Part shown: one piece after another, positions 50,833 to 59,503 of the stretch | Layout: each line of letters begins with the position of its first letter | How positions within the stretch are numbered: position 1 is the stretch's first letter | Source: Haloplanus ruber | GTDB lineage: Archaea; Halobacteriota; Halobacteria; Halobacteriales; Haloferacaceae | DNA: 64,000 nt | NCBI RefSeq assembly: GCF_024494725.1 | Contig: NZ_JANHDK010000002.1 | Location: forward strand, 62,001-126,000 | Direction of reading: 5' to 3' | Position numbers and translations under genes: made by a program | The notes under the pieces: model-generated | What the model was told of the DNA's origin: nothing | The model's database searches: none | The model's input: only the letters and a program-made list of their open reading frames with translations

Positions 50833-52281
50833 ATGGGTGTAATCGAGGACGTCTACGAGGACCTCGACACCGACGTGGCGTTCGAGGAGTTCGAGGCCGC
50901 CGTCCACGACAAGGTCGAGCAGATGGGGGGGCTCGCCGACGAGGAGACGGCGGCGATGCTCATCGCCCACGAACTCGAGGACGAGGAGGTAAGCGGCGTC
51001 GCCGACATCGCCCCTGGGATGGACGAGGTGAAGTTCCTCGCGAAGGTGATCGGGGTCGGCGACCTGCGGACGTTCGACCGCGACGGTGACGGCGACGGGG
51101 ACGAGGACGACGACGCCGACGAGGGGCGCGTCATCAACGTCGACGTGGCCGACGGCACGGGCCAAGTGCGGATCTCGTTCTGGGACCGGATGGCCCAGTC
51201 GGTCGCGGACGGCGAGTTGACGGTCGGTGACGTGTTGCGGATCAAAGGTCGGCCACAGGAGGGGTACAGCGGCATCGAGGTGAGCGTCGACCAGGCGGAA
51301 GTCGACGAGGACGCCGAGGTCGACGTCGAGATACGGGACACCTACCGGATCGAGGACCTCTCGCTCGGCCTCTCGGATGTGAACTTGCAGGGCCGAGTGC
51401 TGGCGACGGATTCGATCCGAACGTTCGACCGCGACGACGGCTCCGAGGGCCGGGTCGCCAACCTGACCCTCGGCGACGAGACGGGGCGGGTCCGGGTGAC
51501 GCTGTGGGACGAACGCGCCGACCGGGCGACGGAACTCGACGCCGGGGCGAGCGTCGAGGTGATCGACGGCTACGTCCGGGAGCGCGACGGCGACCTGGAA
51601 CTTCACGTCGGGTCGCGGGGCGCAGTCGAGGGGATCGACGAGGAGATCAGCTACGATCCCGAGACCGACGACATCGCCGACCTCGAACTCGACGAGATGG
51701 CCGACCTCGCGGGGGGCGTCATCGAAACCGACCCGAAGCGAACGTTCGACCGCGACGACGGCTCCGAGGGGCAGGTCCGGAACGTCCGACTCAAAGACGA
51801 GACGGGTGACATTCGAGTCGCCCTGTGGGGCGAGAAGGCCGACCTCGATATCGACCTCGCGGACTACCTCGTCGTCACGGACGTCGAGATTCAGGACGGG
51901 TGGCAGGACGACCTCGAAGCCTCGGCGGGGTGGCGGTCGACGGTGACGGTTACCGACCCACCGACGGACGCACCTGGCACCGACGGGGACACCGGGAGCG
52001 ACGCCGGAACCGGCGGGCGCGACGGGAGTCCGGGACTCGGCGCCTTCGGCGACGGCGACGCCAGCGCCGACGCCGACGGCGGCGTGACGGCGGACGAACC
52101 GGCTGACGGAGAGACGATTCAGTTCACGGGGACGGTCGTGCAGGCGGGCGATCCGGTCGTCCTCGACGACGGAAGCGAGACGCGGAGCGTCGACACCGAG
52201 GCGGACCTCCGGTTGGGCGAGGAAGTGACCGTCCGCGGCCCGGTCCGGGGTGGCCGGATCGACGCGGACGAGGTGTACTAG
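50833..52281 (+). CDS. rpa2: Replication protein A (single-stranded-DNA-binding, multi-OB-fold)
   Basis: A 482-residue ssDNA-binding protein for replication and repair. Three OB folds recur as similar blocks: residues about 70-160 (LRTFDRDG...GQVRISFWD), 180-270 (IRTFDRDDGSEGRVANLTLG) and 300-370 (KRTFDRDDGSEGQVRNVRLK), joined by acidic linkers; an Asp/Gly-rich tail with a short C-terminal OB-like segment follows. This size and repeat plan match the haloarchaeal RPA2 type rather than the RPA1/RPA3 types (inference). A GCTTAACC element about 29 bp upstream supports ATG 50833. Confidence 0.9.
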   Translation: MGVIEDVYEDLDTDVAFEEFEAAVHDKVEQMGGLADEETAAMLIAHELEDEEVSGVADIAPGMDEVKFLAKVIGVGDLRTFDRDGDGDGDEDDDADEGRVINVDVADGTGQVRISFWDRMAQSVADGELTVGDVLRIKGRPQEGYSGIEVSVDQAEVDEDAEVDVEIRDTYRIEDLSLGLSDVNLQGRVLATDSIRTFDRDDGSEGRVANLTLGDETGRVRVTLWDERADRATELDAGASVEVIDGYVRERDGDLELHVGSRGAVEGIDEEISYDPETDDIADLELDEMADLAGGVIETDPKRTFDRDDGSEGQVRNVRLKDETGDIRVALWGEKADLDIDLADYLVVTDVEIQDGWQDDLEASAGWRSTVTVTDPPTDAPGTDGDTGSDAGTGGRDGSPGLGAFGDGDASADADGGVTADEPADGETIQFTGTVVQAGDPVVLDDGSETRSVDTEADLRLGEEVTVRGPVRGGRIDADEVY

Positions 52282-52328
52282 CCGAGGACCGGAGTGGGCA
52301 GACGGGCGGTCGCTCGGGCGACGGAAAG

Positions 52329-52337
52329 GATTATACA
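52329..52337 (+). promoter_or_regulatory. TATA box of the histone-deacetylase unit
   Basis: GGATTATAC, centred about 26-27 bp before the histone ATG at 52360, predicting a leaderless mRNA. It gives the histone/deacetylase pair its own promoter downstream of rpa. Confidence 0.65.
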
Positions 52338-52359
52338 CGATACGGACGGGTATCACGGT

Positions 52360-52791
52360 ATGAGCGTCGAGTTACCGTTCGCCCCGGTGGACACGATCAT
52401 CCGTCGGAACGCGGGCGACCTCCGGGTGAGCGCGGGGGCGGCGGAGGAACTTGCCCGGCGTATCCAGACCCACGGGGCGGACCTCGCTATCGACGCCGCC
52501 GACCGGGCGACGGCGGACGGCCGAAAGACCCTGATGGCCGCCGATTTCGGCGTCGAGCAAGTCGTCGACAGGGAGTCGCTCGAACTGCCAGTGGCGCCCG
52601 TCGACCGTATCGCCCGACTCGATATCGACGGGCGCTACCGCGTGTCGATGGACGCGCGAATCGCACTCGCCGACATCCTGGAGGATTACGCGGACAACGT
52701 CGCGGCCGCGGCGGCAACGCTCGCGGACCACGCCGACCGGCGAACGATCCAGGCCGAGGACATCGAGACGTACTTCACCCTCTTCAAATAG
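52360..52791 (+). CDS. hstA: Archaeal histone with two tandem histone folds
   Basis: A 143-residue DNA-packaging protein made of two fused histone folds. Fold 1 begins ELPFAPVDTIIRRNAGDLRV, fold 2 ELPVAPVDRIARLDIDGRYR at about residue 75; each continues with a long central helix (ADLAIDAADRATADGRK, AAATLADHADRRTIQAED). Double histones are typical of halophiles. The stop TAG is immediately followed by the ATG of the deacetylase-type gene. Confidence 0.95.
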   Translation: MSVELPFAPVDTIIRRNAGDLRVSAGAAEELARRIQTHGADLAIDAADRATADGRKTLMAADFGVEQVVDRESLELPVAPVDRIARLDIDGRYRVSMDARIALADILEDYADNVAAAAATLADHADRRTIQAEDIETYFTLFK

Positions 52792-53793
<1,002 letters not shown>

Positions 53794-55143
53794 TCACAGC
53801 CCGGGATCGAAGTAGCGAGCGAGGCAGCGGCCGAACTCGTCGGCCAGCACAGCCACATCGTCACCGACCAGCAGGTCATAGCCCGTCGCCAGCGTCGTCT
53901 CGACGTGGGCGCCGAGCGCCACGTCGAAGAGAGCGTCGCCGGCGAGGAAGTCACGGGCCGTCGTGATCTTGCGCTCGCGCTCAACGACGTAGCGGTCGGC
54001 GTCGAGGAAGGGACCGTAGGCGTCGGTATCGGCGTAGGCCTCGTAGAAGCCGGTGGCGTGCTCGCGGACGTGAACTGGGGGACCCTCGTGGCGTTCGATA
54101 GCCGGGAGTTTGGCGACCGCGAGTTCGACGAAGAGGACCGCCCGTTCGTCGGCGAACGTCGTAGAGCGAACGGGACTGAACCCCCGACGGTCGAGTTCAC
54201 CGACGATTCCGTCGAGGGACTTGCGAAGCTGGGGGTAGAGCTGATCGTCCACGAGGTCCGGCGTCTCGAAGACGACGGCCACGGGGGTGGTACCCCGACG
54301 GTCGAGGTGAGCGCGGACCGTGTCTGGGTCCAGCGGGTCCGGGTCGGTCGGCTGAAAGGGGTCGTCGCGAGGGTCGGCCAGCAGGTCGCGGGCGTGATGT
54401 TGGAGGCGGGCGACGTTTTCGGCGGCGCAGACGGCGGCGACGTTGCGCTCGGGGTCGGTCGGATCGACGACGACGAGCGGGTCGTCGAAGGTCGCAGTCC
54501 CGTGATCCTCGGGGTCGAGTTGGACGGGGGGCTGCCAGTCGGCGGCGGCTCGGAGGAGCGCCTCGAAACCGCCGTATTCGAGGACGAGAAGTTCGGAGAG
54601 ATAGCCCGAGAAGCCACGGGTGCGGAGATCACTCCCGTAGGCGCCGATGCCGGTGAGAAAGGCCTTGAGGAGGCGCACGTCCCGCTTCAGATCCGAGTCG
54701 AGGTGCTCCTGCAGGTAGGCGTCGTGGAAGGGGGTGCGGTCGACCGCCGACTGGATGGCCGTCGCGTCCGCCACGTCGTAACAGGGGACGAGGTCGACGT
54801 CGAACCCCCGAATGTCGCCGGTGACGTAGGGGTGTTCGGCGTACTCCTCCCGGCCGTCGGGGAGGGCCGCGCGACCGACGTCGAGGCCGTACCGCTCCAG
54901 GTCGGCGCGGTCGATGTCGGGCGGGAAGCAGACGAAGAGGTCGATATCGCGGTCGTCGGCGAGCCACGTACCGCGGGCCGTCGAGCCGACCTGGACGATC
55001 CGGGCGTCGACCGGGAGGTCCGCGAGGGCGTTTCGGACCCGAGCGGTCAGGTCGTCGACGGCCGTCCGGAGTCGCTCCCGCTCGGCCGGCGCGGGAGTCA
55101 CGCGGTCGGCCACACGCACGAAGACCGTCTCCAAATCGCTCAT
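53794..55143 (-). CDS. cca: CCA-adding enzyme (archaeal class I tRNA nucleotidyltransferase)
   Basis: A 449-residue enzyme that adds or repairs the 3' CCA of tRNA. The nucleotidyltransferase motif is IVQVGSTARGTWLADDRDID followed by LFVCFPP (catalytic Asp pair), and GFDVDLVPCYDV carries the third carboxylate. Domain order matches archaeal class I enzymes. ATG at 55143 (MSDLETVFVRVADRV). Its stop abuts that of the deacetylase-type gene on the other strand. Confidence 0.94.
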   Translation of the reverse strand: MSDLETVFVRVADRVTPAPAERERLRTAVDDLTARVRNALADLPVDARIVQVGSTARGTWLADDRDIDLFVCFPPDIDRADLERYGLDVGRAALPDGREEYAEHPYVTGDIRGFDVDLVPCYDVADATAIQSAVDRTPFHDAYLQEHLDSDLKRDVRLLKAFLTGIGAYGSDLRTRGFSGYLSELLVLEYGGFEALLRAAADWQPPVQLDPEDHGTATFDDPLVVVDPTDPERNVAAVCAAENVARLQHHARDLLADPRDDPFQPTDPDPLDPDTVRAHLDRRGTTPVAVVFETPDLVDDQLYPQLRKSLDGIVGELDRRGFSPVRSTTFADERAVLFVELAVAKLPAIERHEGPPVHVREHATGFYEAYADTDAYGPFLDADRYVVERERKITTARDFLAGDALFDVALGAHVETTLATGYDLLVGDDVAVLADEFGRCLARYFDPGL

Positions 55144-55254
55144 GGAGGGGTCATCCGTCCGGGCGGGCGAAAGGGTGTCGGTCGCGTGTGACCGACCGAC
55201 GGGACCGGGTGAAAACGAAAGCCCTTTGAGGCAACTTCGACTATCAGCATTCGA

Positions 55255-55327
55255 GCCGTCGTAGCTCAGATGGTAGAGCACCTCGCTGTTAACGAGGTGG
55301 TCCCAGGTTCGAGCCCTGGCGACGGCG
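55255..55327 (+). tRNA. tRNA-Asn (anticodon GUU)
   Basis: Acceptor GCCGTCG/CGACGGC, D-stem GCTC/GAGC, anticodon stem CCTCG/CGAGG with loop CTGTTAA (GTT at 55288-55290), T-arm CCAGG-TTCGAGC-CCTGG, discriminator G. No intron; no 3'-end copy downstream. Confidence 0.95.
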
Positions 55328-55360
55328 CCTCCTTCGATTTTCGACCCGTAACTCGCCGTC

Positions 55361-55786
55361 TCAACCCTTCCACGTCCACCGCGAGTCGAGGACGTAGCGA
55401 TAGACGCCGCTGATGACGATGCCGACGCCGTTGGCGACGAGATAGGGCACAGTCGCCGCCGAGACGAGGGCGTACAGCACGCCCACCTGGATCGGGATGG
55501 CCGAGCCACGGACGAGATTCGTCCGCAGGAGACCACGGCCGTACTCGCGCCAGCCGTCGTGTCGGGAGTCGTAAAATGTCCAGCGGTTGTTGACACCGTA
55601 CTGGAAGATGATGGTCGCCTCGATGGAGAGGGTCGCCGCGATGAGATACTGAATGTTCCCCCACTCGACGAGCGTGCCGAGTAGGGCCGTCTGGAGGCCG
55701 GCCGCGAGGGCGCCGACGAGGAAAAACCGGCGGATCTGTGGCGCCTCCGGTCCGACCAAGACCGCTCGCAAGAAGCGTCTGAGCAT
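55361..55786 (-). CDS. GtrA family membrane protein
   Basis: A 141-residue protein with four membrane helices (FFLVGALAAGLQTALLGTLV, LIAATLSIEATIIFQYGVNN, IPIQVGVLYALVSAATV, LVANGVGIVISGVYRYVLDS) and the family motifs FQYGVNNRWTFYD and RYVLDSRWTW. GtrA proteins are thought to flip polyprenyl-linked sugars or assist surface glycosylation. The sulfatase-fold gene ends 2 bp upstream of its start, so the two are one operon. Confidence 0.88.
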   Translation of the reverse strand: MLRRFLRAVLVGPEAPQIRRFFLVGALAAGLQTALLGTLVEWGNIQYLIAATLSIEATIIFQYGVNNRWTFYDSRHDGWREYGRGLLRTNLVRGSAIPIQVGVLYALVSAATVPYLVANGVGIVISGVYRYVLDSRWTWKG

Positions 55787-55788
55787 CG

Positions 55789-57216
55789 TCAGCGATAGCC
55801 AAGTGCTTCTAACCGCGTCTCGATATCCTCGTCGACGCCGGCCGCGGGCGCGTCGCGGTCGACCGCGTCGAGGGTCGTCACGTGATCGAGGACGGCCTCG
55901 CGGAGACGCTCGCGGGCGGCGACGGCAGACGGATCGTCGGCCGTCGCCAGGTCGGTGCGCTGTTCGGGGTCCGACCGGCGGTCGTAGAGTTCCTCCGCGC
56001 CCGTCTCGGTGTTTCGGATGTAGAGCCAGTCGGCGTCACGGGCGCTCACCAACAGCTCCCCCTCGTCGAGCGACCGAGGAATCGGCTGCTGGGTCACGTC
56101 CTCGCCGCGGACGGTGACGGTCACCACTGGCTCATCTGGCGGCGCGACACCGTCACGGAGCGTCGGCAGAAGGCTCTCGCCGGCCCACTCCGGCGCGGGG
56201 TCGACCCCGAGTAGGTCACAGACCGTCGGCGGGATGGCGTCGAGGCCGACGTGTTCGGGGACACGGCCGGCCGGGAGGCCGGGGACGTCGACCAGCAACG
56301 GCACGTGGACGAGTTCGTCGTAGAGTTTGGGATAGTGAGCGAGGTGGCCGTGATCCATGAACTCCTCGCCGTGGTCGCCAGCGACGACGACGGCGGTGTC
56401 GTCCGCGAGGCCCGCGGTATCGAGCGACGCGAGCAGTCGGTCCAGGCTGGCGTCGACCTGACGGACCGCGGCCTGGTACAGGGTTCGCAGGTCGGCGAGC
56501 GTGCCGTCACCGACCGACCACCCCAAGCCCGTTCGGACGTGGGCGACCAGCATCCGCGCCTTGCCGACGCGGCGGTCGGTGACCTCACGCAGGTATCGCG
56601 GTGCGGGGACGTACGGCGTGTGAGCGTCCATGTAGTGGACCCACAGGAAAAACGGGCCGTCCGCCTCCTCGAGGAAGGAGGTGGCCTCGTGCTCTACGTC
56701 TAGCATCCGCGAGGCGTCGGTGAAGGGTTGTTCGTCGCTCCCGCCGCGGAGGAAGCTTCCGGCCCGGCGAAACGGGGAGGTGACGAGTTGGAGCCACGCC
56801 CCCCAGGTCGGGTGGGCAGCGACGAACTCGCCGGCACGGCCGTCCGCGCCGCCGCCGACGAACGCGTCGAAGTCGTCGAACCCGTCGTCGTACCCCCAGT
56901 GTTCGGTGAGAAAGCCGTTGGCGGCGTTGAAGCCGCCGGTGGCGACGCCCGCGGACCGGAGCCGTTCGGCGAGGGTGGTAGTCCCGTCGACGCCGATACG
57001 GCCGGTGTCGGCGAACACCGGTCGGGAGGCGAGAATCGACGGGAACGACATCGGCGTCCAGTTGCCGTGGGCGAAGGCGTTCTCGAAGACGGTGCCGCGG
57101 TCGGCGAGTGCGGCCAGTGTTGGCGTGGCGTACTCACCGCCGTACGGTTCGATGGCGTCGGCGCGCAGAGAGTCCACAGTGACGAGAAGGACGTTGGAGA
57201 CGGGCGTGTCTGTCAT
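55789..57216 (-). CDS. Sulfatase-fold (alkaline phosphatase superfamily) enzyme with Thr nucleophile
   Basis: A 475-residue soluble enzyme. It starts NVLLVTVDSLRADAIEPYGG (metal-binding Asp), and carries AVVVAGDHGEEFMDHGHLAH (metal site) and LYDRRSDPEQRTDL in the C-terminal sub-domain. The nucleophile motif reads NWTPMSFPS near residue 54, with Thr where true sulfatases have the formylglycine Cys/Ser (C/S-x-P-x-R). It therefore may be a phospho- or phosphoglycerol-transferase-like member rather than a sulfatase. It is co-transcribed with gtrA, hinting at surface-glycan modification. Confidence 0.85.
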   Translation of the reverse strand: MTDTPVSNVLLVTVDSLRADAIEPYGGEYATPTLAALADRGTVFENAFAHGNWTPMSFPSILASRPVFADTGRIGVDGTTTLAERLRSAGVATGGFNAANGFLTEHWGYDDGFDDFDAFVGGGADGRAGEFVAAHPTWGAWLQLVTSPFRRAGSFLRGGSDEQPFTDASRMLDVEHEATSFLEEADGPFFLWVHYMDAHTPYVPAPRYLREVTDRRVGKARMLVAHVRTGLGWSVGDGTLADLRTLYQAAVRQVDASLDRLLASLDTAGLADDTAVVVAGDHGEEFMDHGHLAHYPKLYDELVHVPLLVDVPGLPAGRVPEHVGLDAIPPTVCDLLGVDPAPEWAGESLLPTLRDGVAPPDEPVVTVTVRGEDVTQQPIPRSLDEGELLVSARDADWLYIRNTETGAEELYDRRSDPEQRTDLATADDPSAVAARERLREAVLDHVTTLDAVDRDAPAAGVDEDIETRLEALGYR

Positions 57217-57465
57217 GAGCGGTTGTCGGCGACAGCGATGGCCGTCGACTGGGCCGACCCGACGTTGTCGACGACCGCTGTTACTCCACCTTGAACGACG
57301 ACCGTACTCAAGGTTTTGATCGGCGGCCGTCGCCGTCGGCGGATCGTTGCCGGCGAATTCGCGGCACGATCGACACGGGACCGCCGGAGCCGACCGGACG
57401 CCGGTCGGAGAGGGCGATGCGGTGTCCGGCACGTTCAAGACGCCGGAGCGTGGAGAGCCGTTGTA

Positions 57466-57574
57466 GGGCCCTTAGCTTAGTCCGGTTAAAGCGCCCGGCT
57501 CATACTGGCTCGCGGCGAGACTGCCGCGGTCATGGGACACCGGGTGATCGCTGGTTCAAATCCGGCAGGGCCCA
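57466..57574 (+). tRNA. Elongator-type tRNA-Met (CAU) with 34-nt intron
   Basis: Acceptor GGGCCCT/AGGGCCC, D-stem GCTT/AAGC, anticodon stem CCCGG/CCGGG, T-arm GCTGG-TTCAAAT-CCGGC, discriminator A. Anticodon CAT is at 57501-57503. The intron (57505-57538) follows position 37: exon CTCA pairs with intron TGGG in a 4-bp helix flanked by 3-nt bulges TA|C and AC|A, and the intron folds back with CGCGGC/GCCGCG. Introns at this site in haloarchaeal elongator tRNA-Met are known; an Ile(CAU) identity is less likely but not excluded. Confidence 0.92.
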
Positions 57575-57675
57575 TCCCACTTTTTCCTCGGTCGCTCCGC
57601 TCCCTCGCAAAAACTTGGGGAAAAAGACCACACAAAGGATTCGAGCCCAGCGGACGAGCGAAGCGAAGTCCGCGC

Positions 57676-57700
57676 GGTTCAAATCCGGCAGGGCCCATCC
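57676..57700. repeat. 25-bp copy of the tRNA-Met 3' end (att-like)
   Basis: Bases 57676-57700 are identical to 57553-57577 (T-loop, T-stem 3' side, acceptor 3' strand and 3 flanking bases); the core is GGTTCAAATCCGGCAGGG. The copies are 123 bp apart in direct orientation, on the 3' side of the tRNA, as expected for attachment-site duplication by a tRNA-targeting integrase. Confidence 0.8.
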
Positions 57701-57969
57701 AGAATTTACACGATTGTGAGCCAACGTATTCGAGCGCGTGACCGCCTGAAACCCATAGTTCCACGTTTGCCGAACCGAACATACATTTCGGGCAATCTGG
57801 AGTTCACTCATACGGTGAATGCGGGTCGCCGCTGTCGTGCCTTCGCTGATGACTGGGAGCGGTACCCCCGTAATCATTCGCTCGTTGTGGGGGCAACACG
57901 TATCTCATGAGCGAGGATAACGGGTCGTTTCTGCTGTCACCGTATTCTGTCCAGAAAACAATATTCAGA

Positions 57970-58008
57970 TAGCCTATTTTCGGTTAGCCTATTCTGAATT
58001 AGTCTATT
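57970..58008. repeat. Three 15-bp-spaced TAGCCTATT iterons
   Basis: TAGCCTATT at 57970 and 57985 and TAGTCTATT at 58000, exactly 15 bp apart, so all three face roughly the same side of the helix after one and a half turns. They lie 37-75 bp before the ATG of the broken ATPase gene and are probably binding sites for a regulator or replication-type protein. Confidence 0.6.
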
Positions 58009-58044
58009 TGGGGGTCTTATTTGACTGGACGCCACTCAGAAGAT

Positions 58045-58552
58045 ATGGAGCGATTCGTGGATCGGGAGGACGAACTCAGTCGGCTTCGAGACTGCTACGT
58101 GTCGGATGATGCTGACATGGTCGTGATTTTCGGGCGTCGACGCCTACGAGACAGTCATCGAACCGGAGCTCGCGGATTTCGTGAGTCAGGAGTTTGAAAG
58201 TTGCTGTCAGGTCATCCTTCCTGATTGCTATCCCGATCTGAGGTTCACCGATATCGGCCGCTGGTGGTACAACGAGTACGAGGTAGCTGTAGTTGGGTTC
58301 GCTACAGGCGGGACGATGGTGACTGGGGAATGCAAGTTCACGTCCGCGCCTCTCGGTTACAGTGCGCTCGCCTCGCTTGAGGATCATACTGATGAGATTC
58401 GATGGTCGCCTGAAGGTAGCGAAATCAAGCACGAGTATGCGCTATTCGCCCGAAACGGGTTCACGCAATCTGTCCAGGATGCAGCGGCCGACCGTGACGA
58501 TCTGCAGTTGTTCGACCTCGAACAGATCGTTGACCCAAGCGTGTCGCACTAG
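58045..58552 (+). pseudogene. Internally deleted archaeal ATPase with DUF234 C-terminus
   Basis: The N-terminus reads MERFVDREDELSRLRDCYVS and then VIFGRRRL, the typical beginning of archaeal AAA ATPases just before the P-loop. About 30 codons in, the reading jumps: in the next frame a C-terminal segment follows (TVIEPELADFVSQEFES, WWYNEYEVAVVGFATGG, GECKFTSAPLGYSALASLED), the nuclease-like DUF234 domain normally found some 300 residues later. The P-loop and most of the ATPase domain are missing, and the halves are out of frame, so the gene is dead. The junction is near 58136-58142 (CGTCGACGCCTACGAG). Confidence 0.75.
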
Positions 58553-58584
58553 CGATGTGGAGTCCGCCACACCTAGCCATCACG

Positions 58585-58598
58585 TATCACGAGTGATA
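58585..58598. promoter_or_regulatory. Palindromic operator-like site
   Basis: TATCAC-GA-GTGATA, a perfect inverted repeat, 20 bp before the probable TATA (GTGATATTTTG, 58608-58618) of the STAS-type gene. Position and symmetry suit a dimeric regulator. Confidence 0.45.
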
Positions 58599-58645
58599 GT
58601 GGTGACCGTGATATTTTGTCGGTCGATTCGCGAGGATCGCAATGC

Positions 58646-59053
58646 ATGACGGTAGAGTTACTCGAAGAGGCGGACGCGTACACCGTCAACTGGGATACAG
58701 AGCTCGACGTACCGATTTTTAGATGGGACGGATTCACCGAGGGAGAGGAGTTCCGAGAGAACTCCCGGCGGTGGGAAGAGATCATGGCCGAACGCGGTGT
58801 CGACAAGTACATCGTCGATACGCGGGAGATCACCGCCCACGAGGACGCTGACAAGCAGTGGCTCGCCGAGACGTGGATACCCGACCTCGTCGAACAGGGG
58901 ATTCGCCGCGGTGCCGGCGTTTACGGCGAATCGACGATTGCCAGCATGGAGATGGAGCAGGTAGAGAAGGATCTGAGCGCCATCCATCCGGACTACGAAT
59001 TCCGCGTGTTTCCGACGGAAGCGGAGGCCAAATCCTGGCTGGCCGAGCAGTAA
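58646..59053 (+). CDS. STAS/SpoIIAA-like domain protein
   Basis: A 135-residue acidic protein: MTVELLEEADAYTVNWDTEL, RRWEEIMAERGVDKYIVDTR, QWLAETWIPDLVEQGIRRG, AGVYGESTIASMEMEQVEKD. The alternating beta-alpha pattern and length fit the SpoIIAA-like (STAS/SEC14) family seen in haloarchaea. ATG 58646 follows a TATA-like element at 58608-58618 and a palindrome. It sits at the right end of the accessory island; base composition returns to normal here. Confidence 0.7.
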   Translation: MTVELLEEADAYTVNWDTELDVPIFRWDGFTEGEEFRENSRRWEEIMAERGVDKYIVDTREITAHEDADKQWLAETWIPDLVEQGIRRGAGVYGESTIASMEMEQVEKDLSAIHPDYEFRVFPTEAEAKSWLAEQ

Positions 59054-59130
59054 CGGGATCGGACCAGGTGTGTCGGAGCCGGCGGTCGGGGGTGGAACGA
59101 ACCCCGCAGAAGGACGACACCCACGGCCCG

Positions 59131-59394
59131 CTACTCGAACAGCCCTTCCTCGTGAAAGCCGGTGAGTAGATCGTCGACGAGATCCTCGGCCGTCTCGTAG
59201 GGATACTCCTGGTAGTCGCCGTACTTGGCTCCGAAGTCCATCACGCTGACTGTCACGTCGCCGGCCTCGAATGTGGTTGCCGGGCCGTCCGGCAGCACTG
59301 GCACCAGCTCCATCGGGTCCTCGACCGGGAAGTCCGCGGCACTGAACACCGACTCCAGCTCCTGTCTGAGCAGCTCGGCTTCGTCCGTAGGCAT
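59131..59394 (-). CDS. MTH865-like family protein
   Basis: An 87-residue acidic helical protein: LLRQELESVFSAADFPVEDP, LVPVLPDGPATTFEAGDVTV, YPYETAEDLVDDLLTGFHEE. The motif order (helix, PDGP...FEAGD, YPYETAEDLVDDLL) matches MTH865-type archaeal proteins, small EF-hand-like folds without calcium sites. Function unknown. ATG at 59394 chosen; upstream frame looks non-coding. Confidence 0.75.
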   Translation of the reverse strand: MPTDEAELLRQELESVFSAADFPVEDPMELVPVLPDGPATTFEAGDVTVSVMDFGAKYGDYQEYPYETAEDLVDDLLTGFHEEGLFE

Positions 59395-59503
59395 ATGGTT
59401 CCCTTTGCTGAGACGAGTAAAAGAGTTGTTCCCGTGAACGCACGGTCGACGGAATAGAGACTGCGGGTGGCGCAGAACTCGCACGCCGACGAACTCGGAT
59501 TCG

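Larger units (their letters stand above)
57575..58044. other. 470-bp non-coding start of an accessory island
   Basis: After the tRNA come a T-rich run (57581-57585), the inverted pair CTTTTTCC/GGAAAAAG (57580-57587, 57619-57626), a copy of the tRNA 3' end (57676-57700) and a drop to much more A/T-rich sequence from about 57750. Short frames here translate tRNA-end sequence and are not genes. The last part (57950-58044) holds three 15-bp tandem repeats and is the likely promoter of the broken ATPase. Confidence 0.6.

Noticed and set aside
57486-57877. Minus-strand frames with peptide strings such as WALPDLNQRSPG and MGPAGFEPA near the tRNA-Met locus
   Set aside because: They are translations of tRNA 3'-end sequence and its copy, a known annotation artefact, not proteins.
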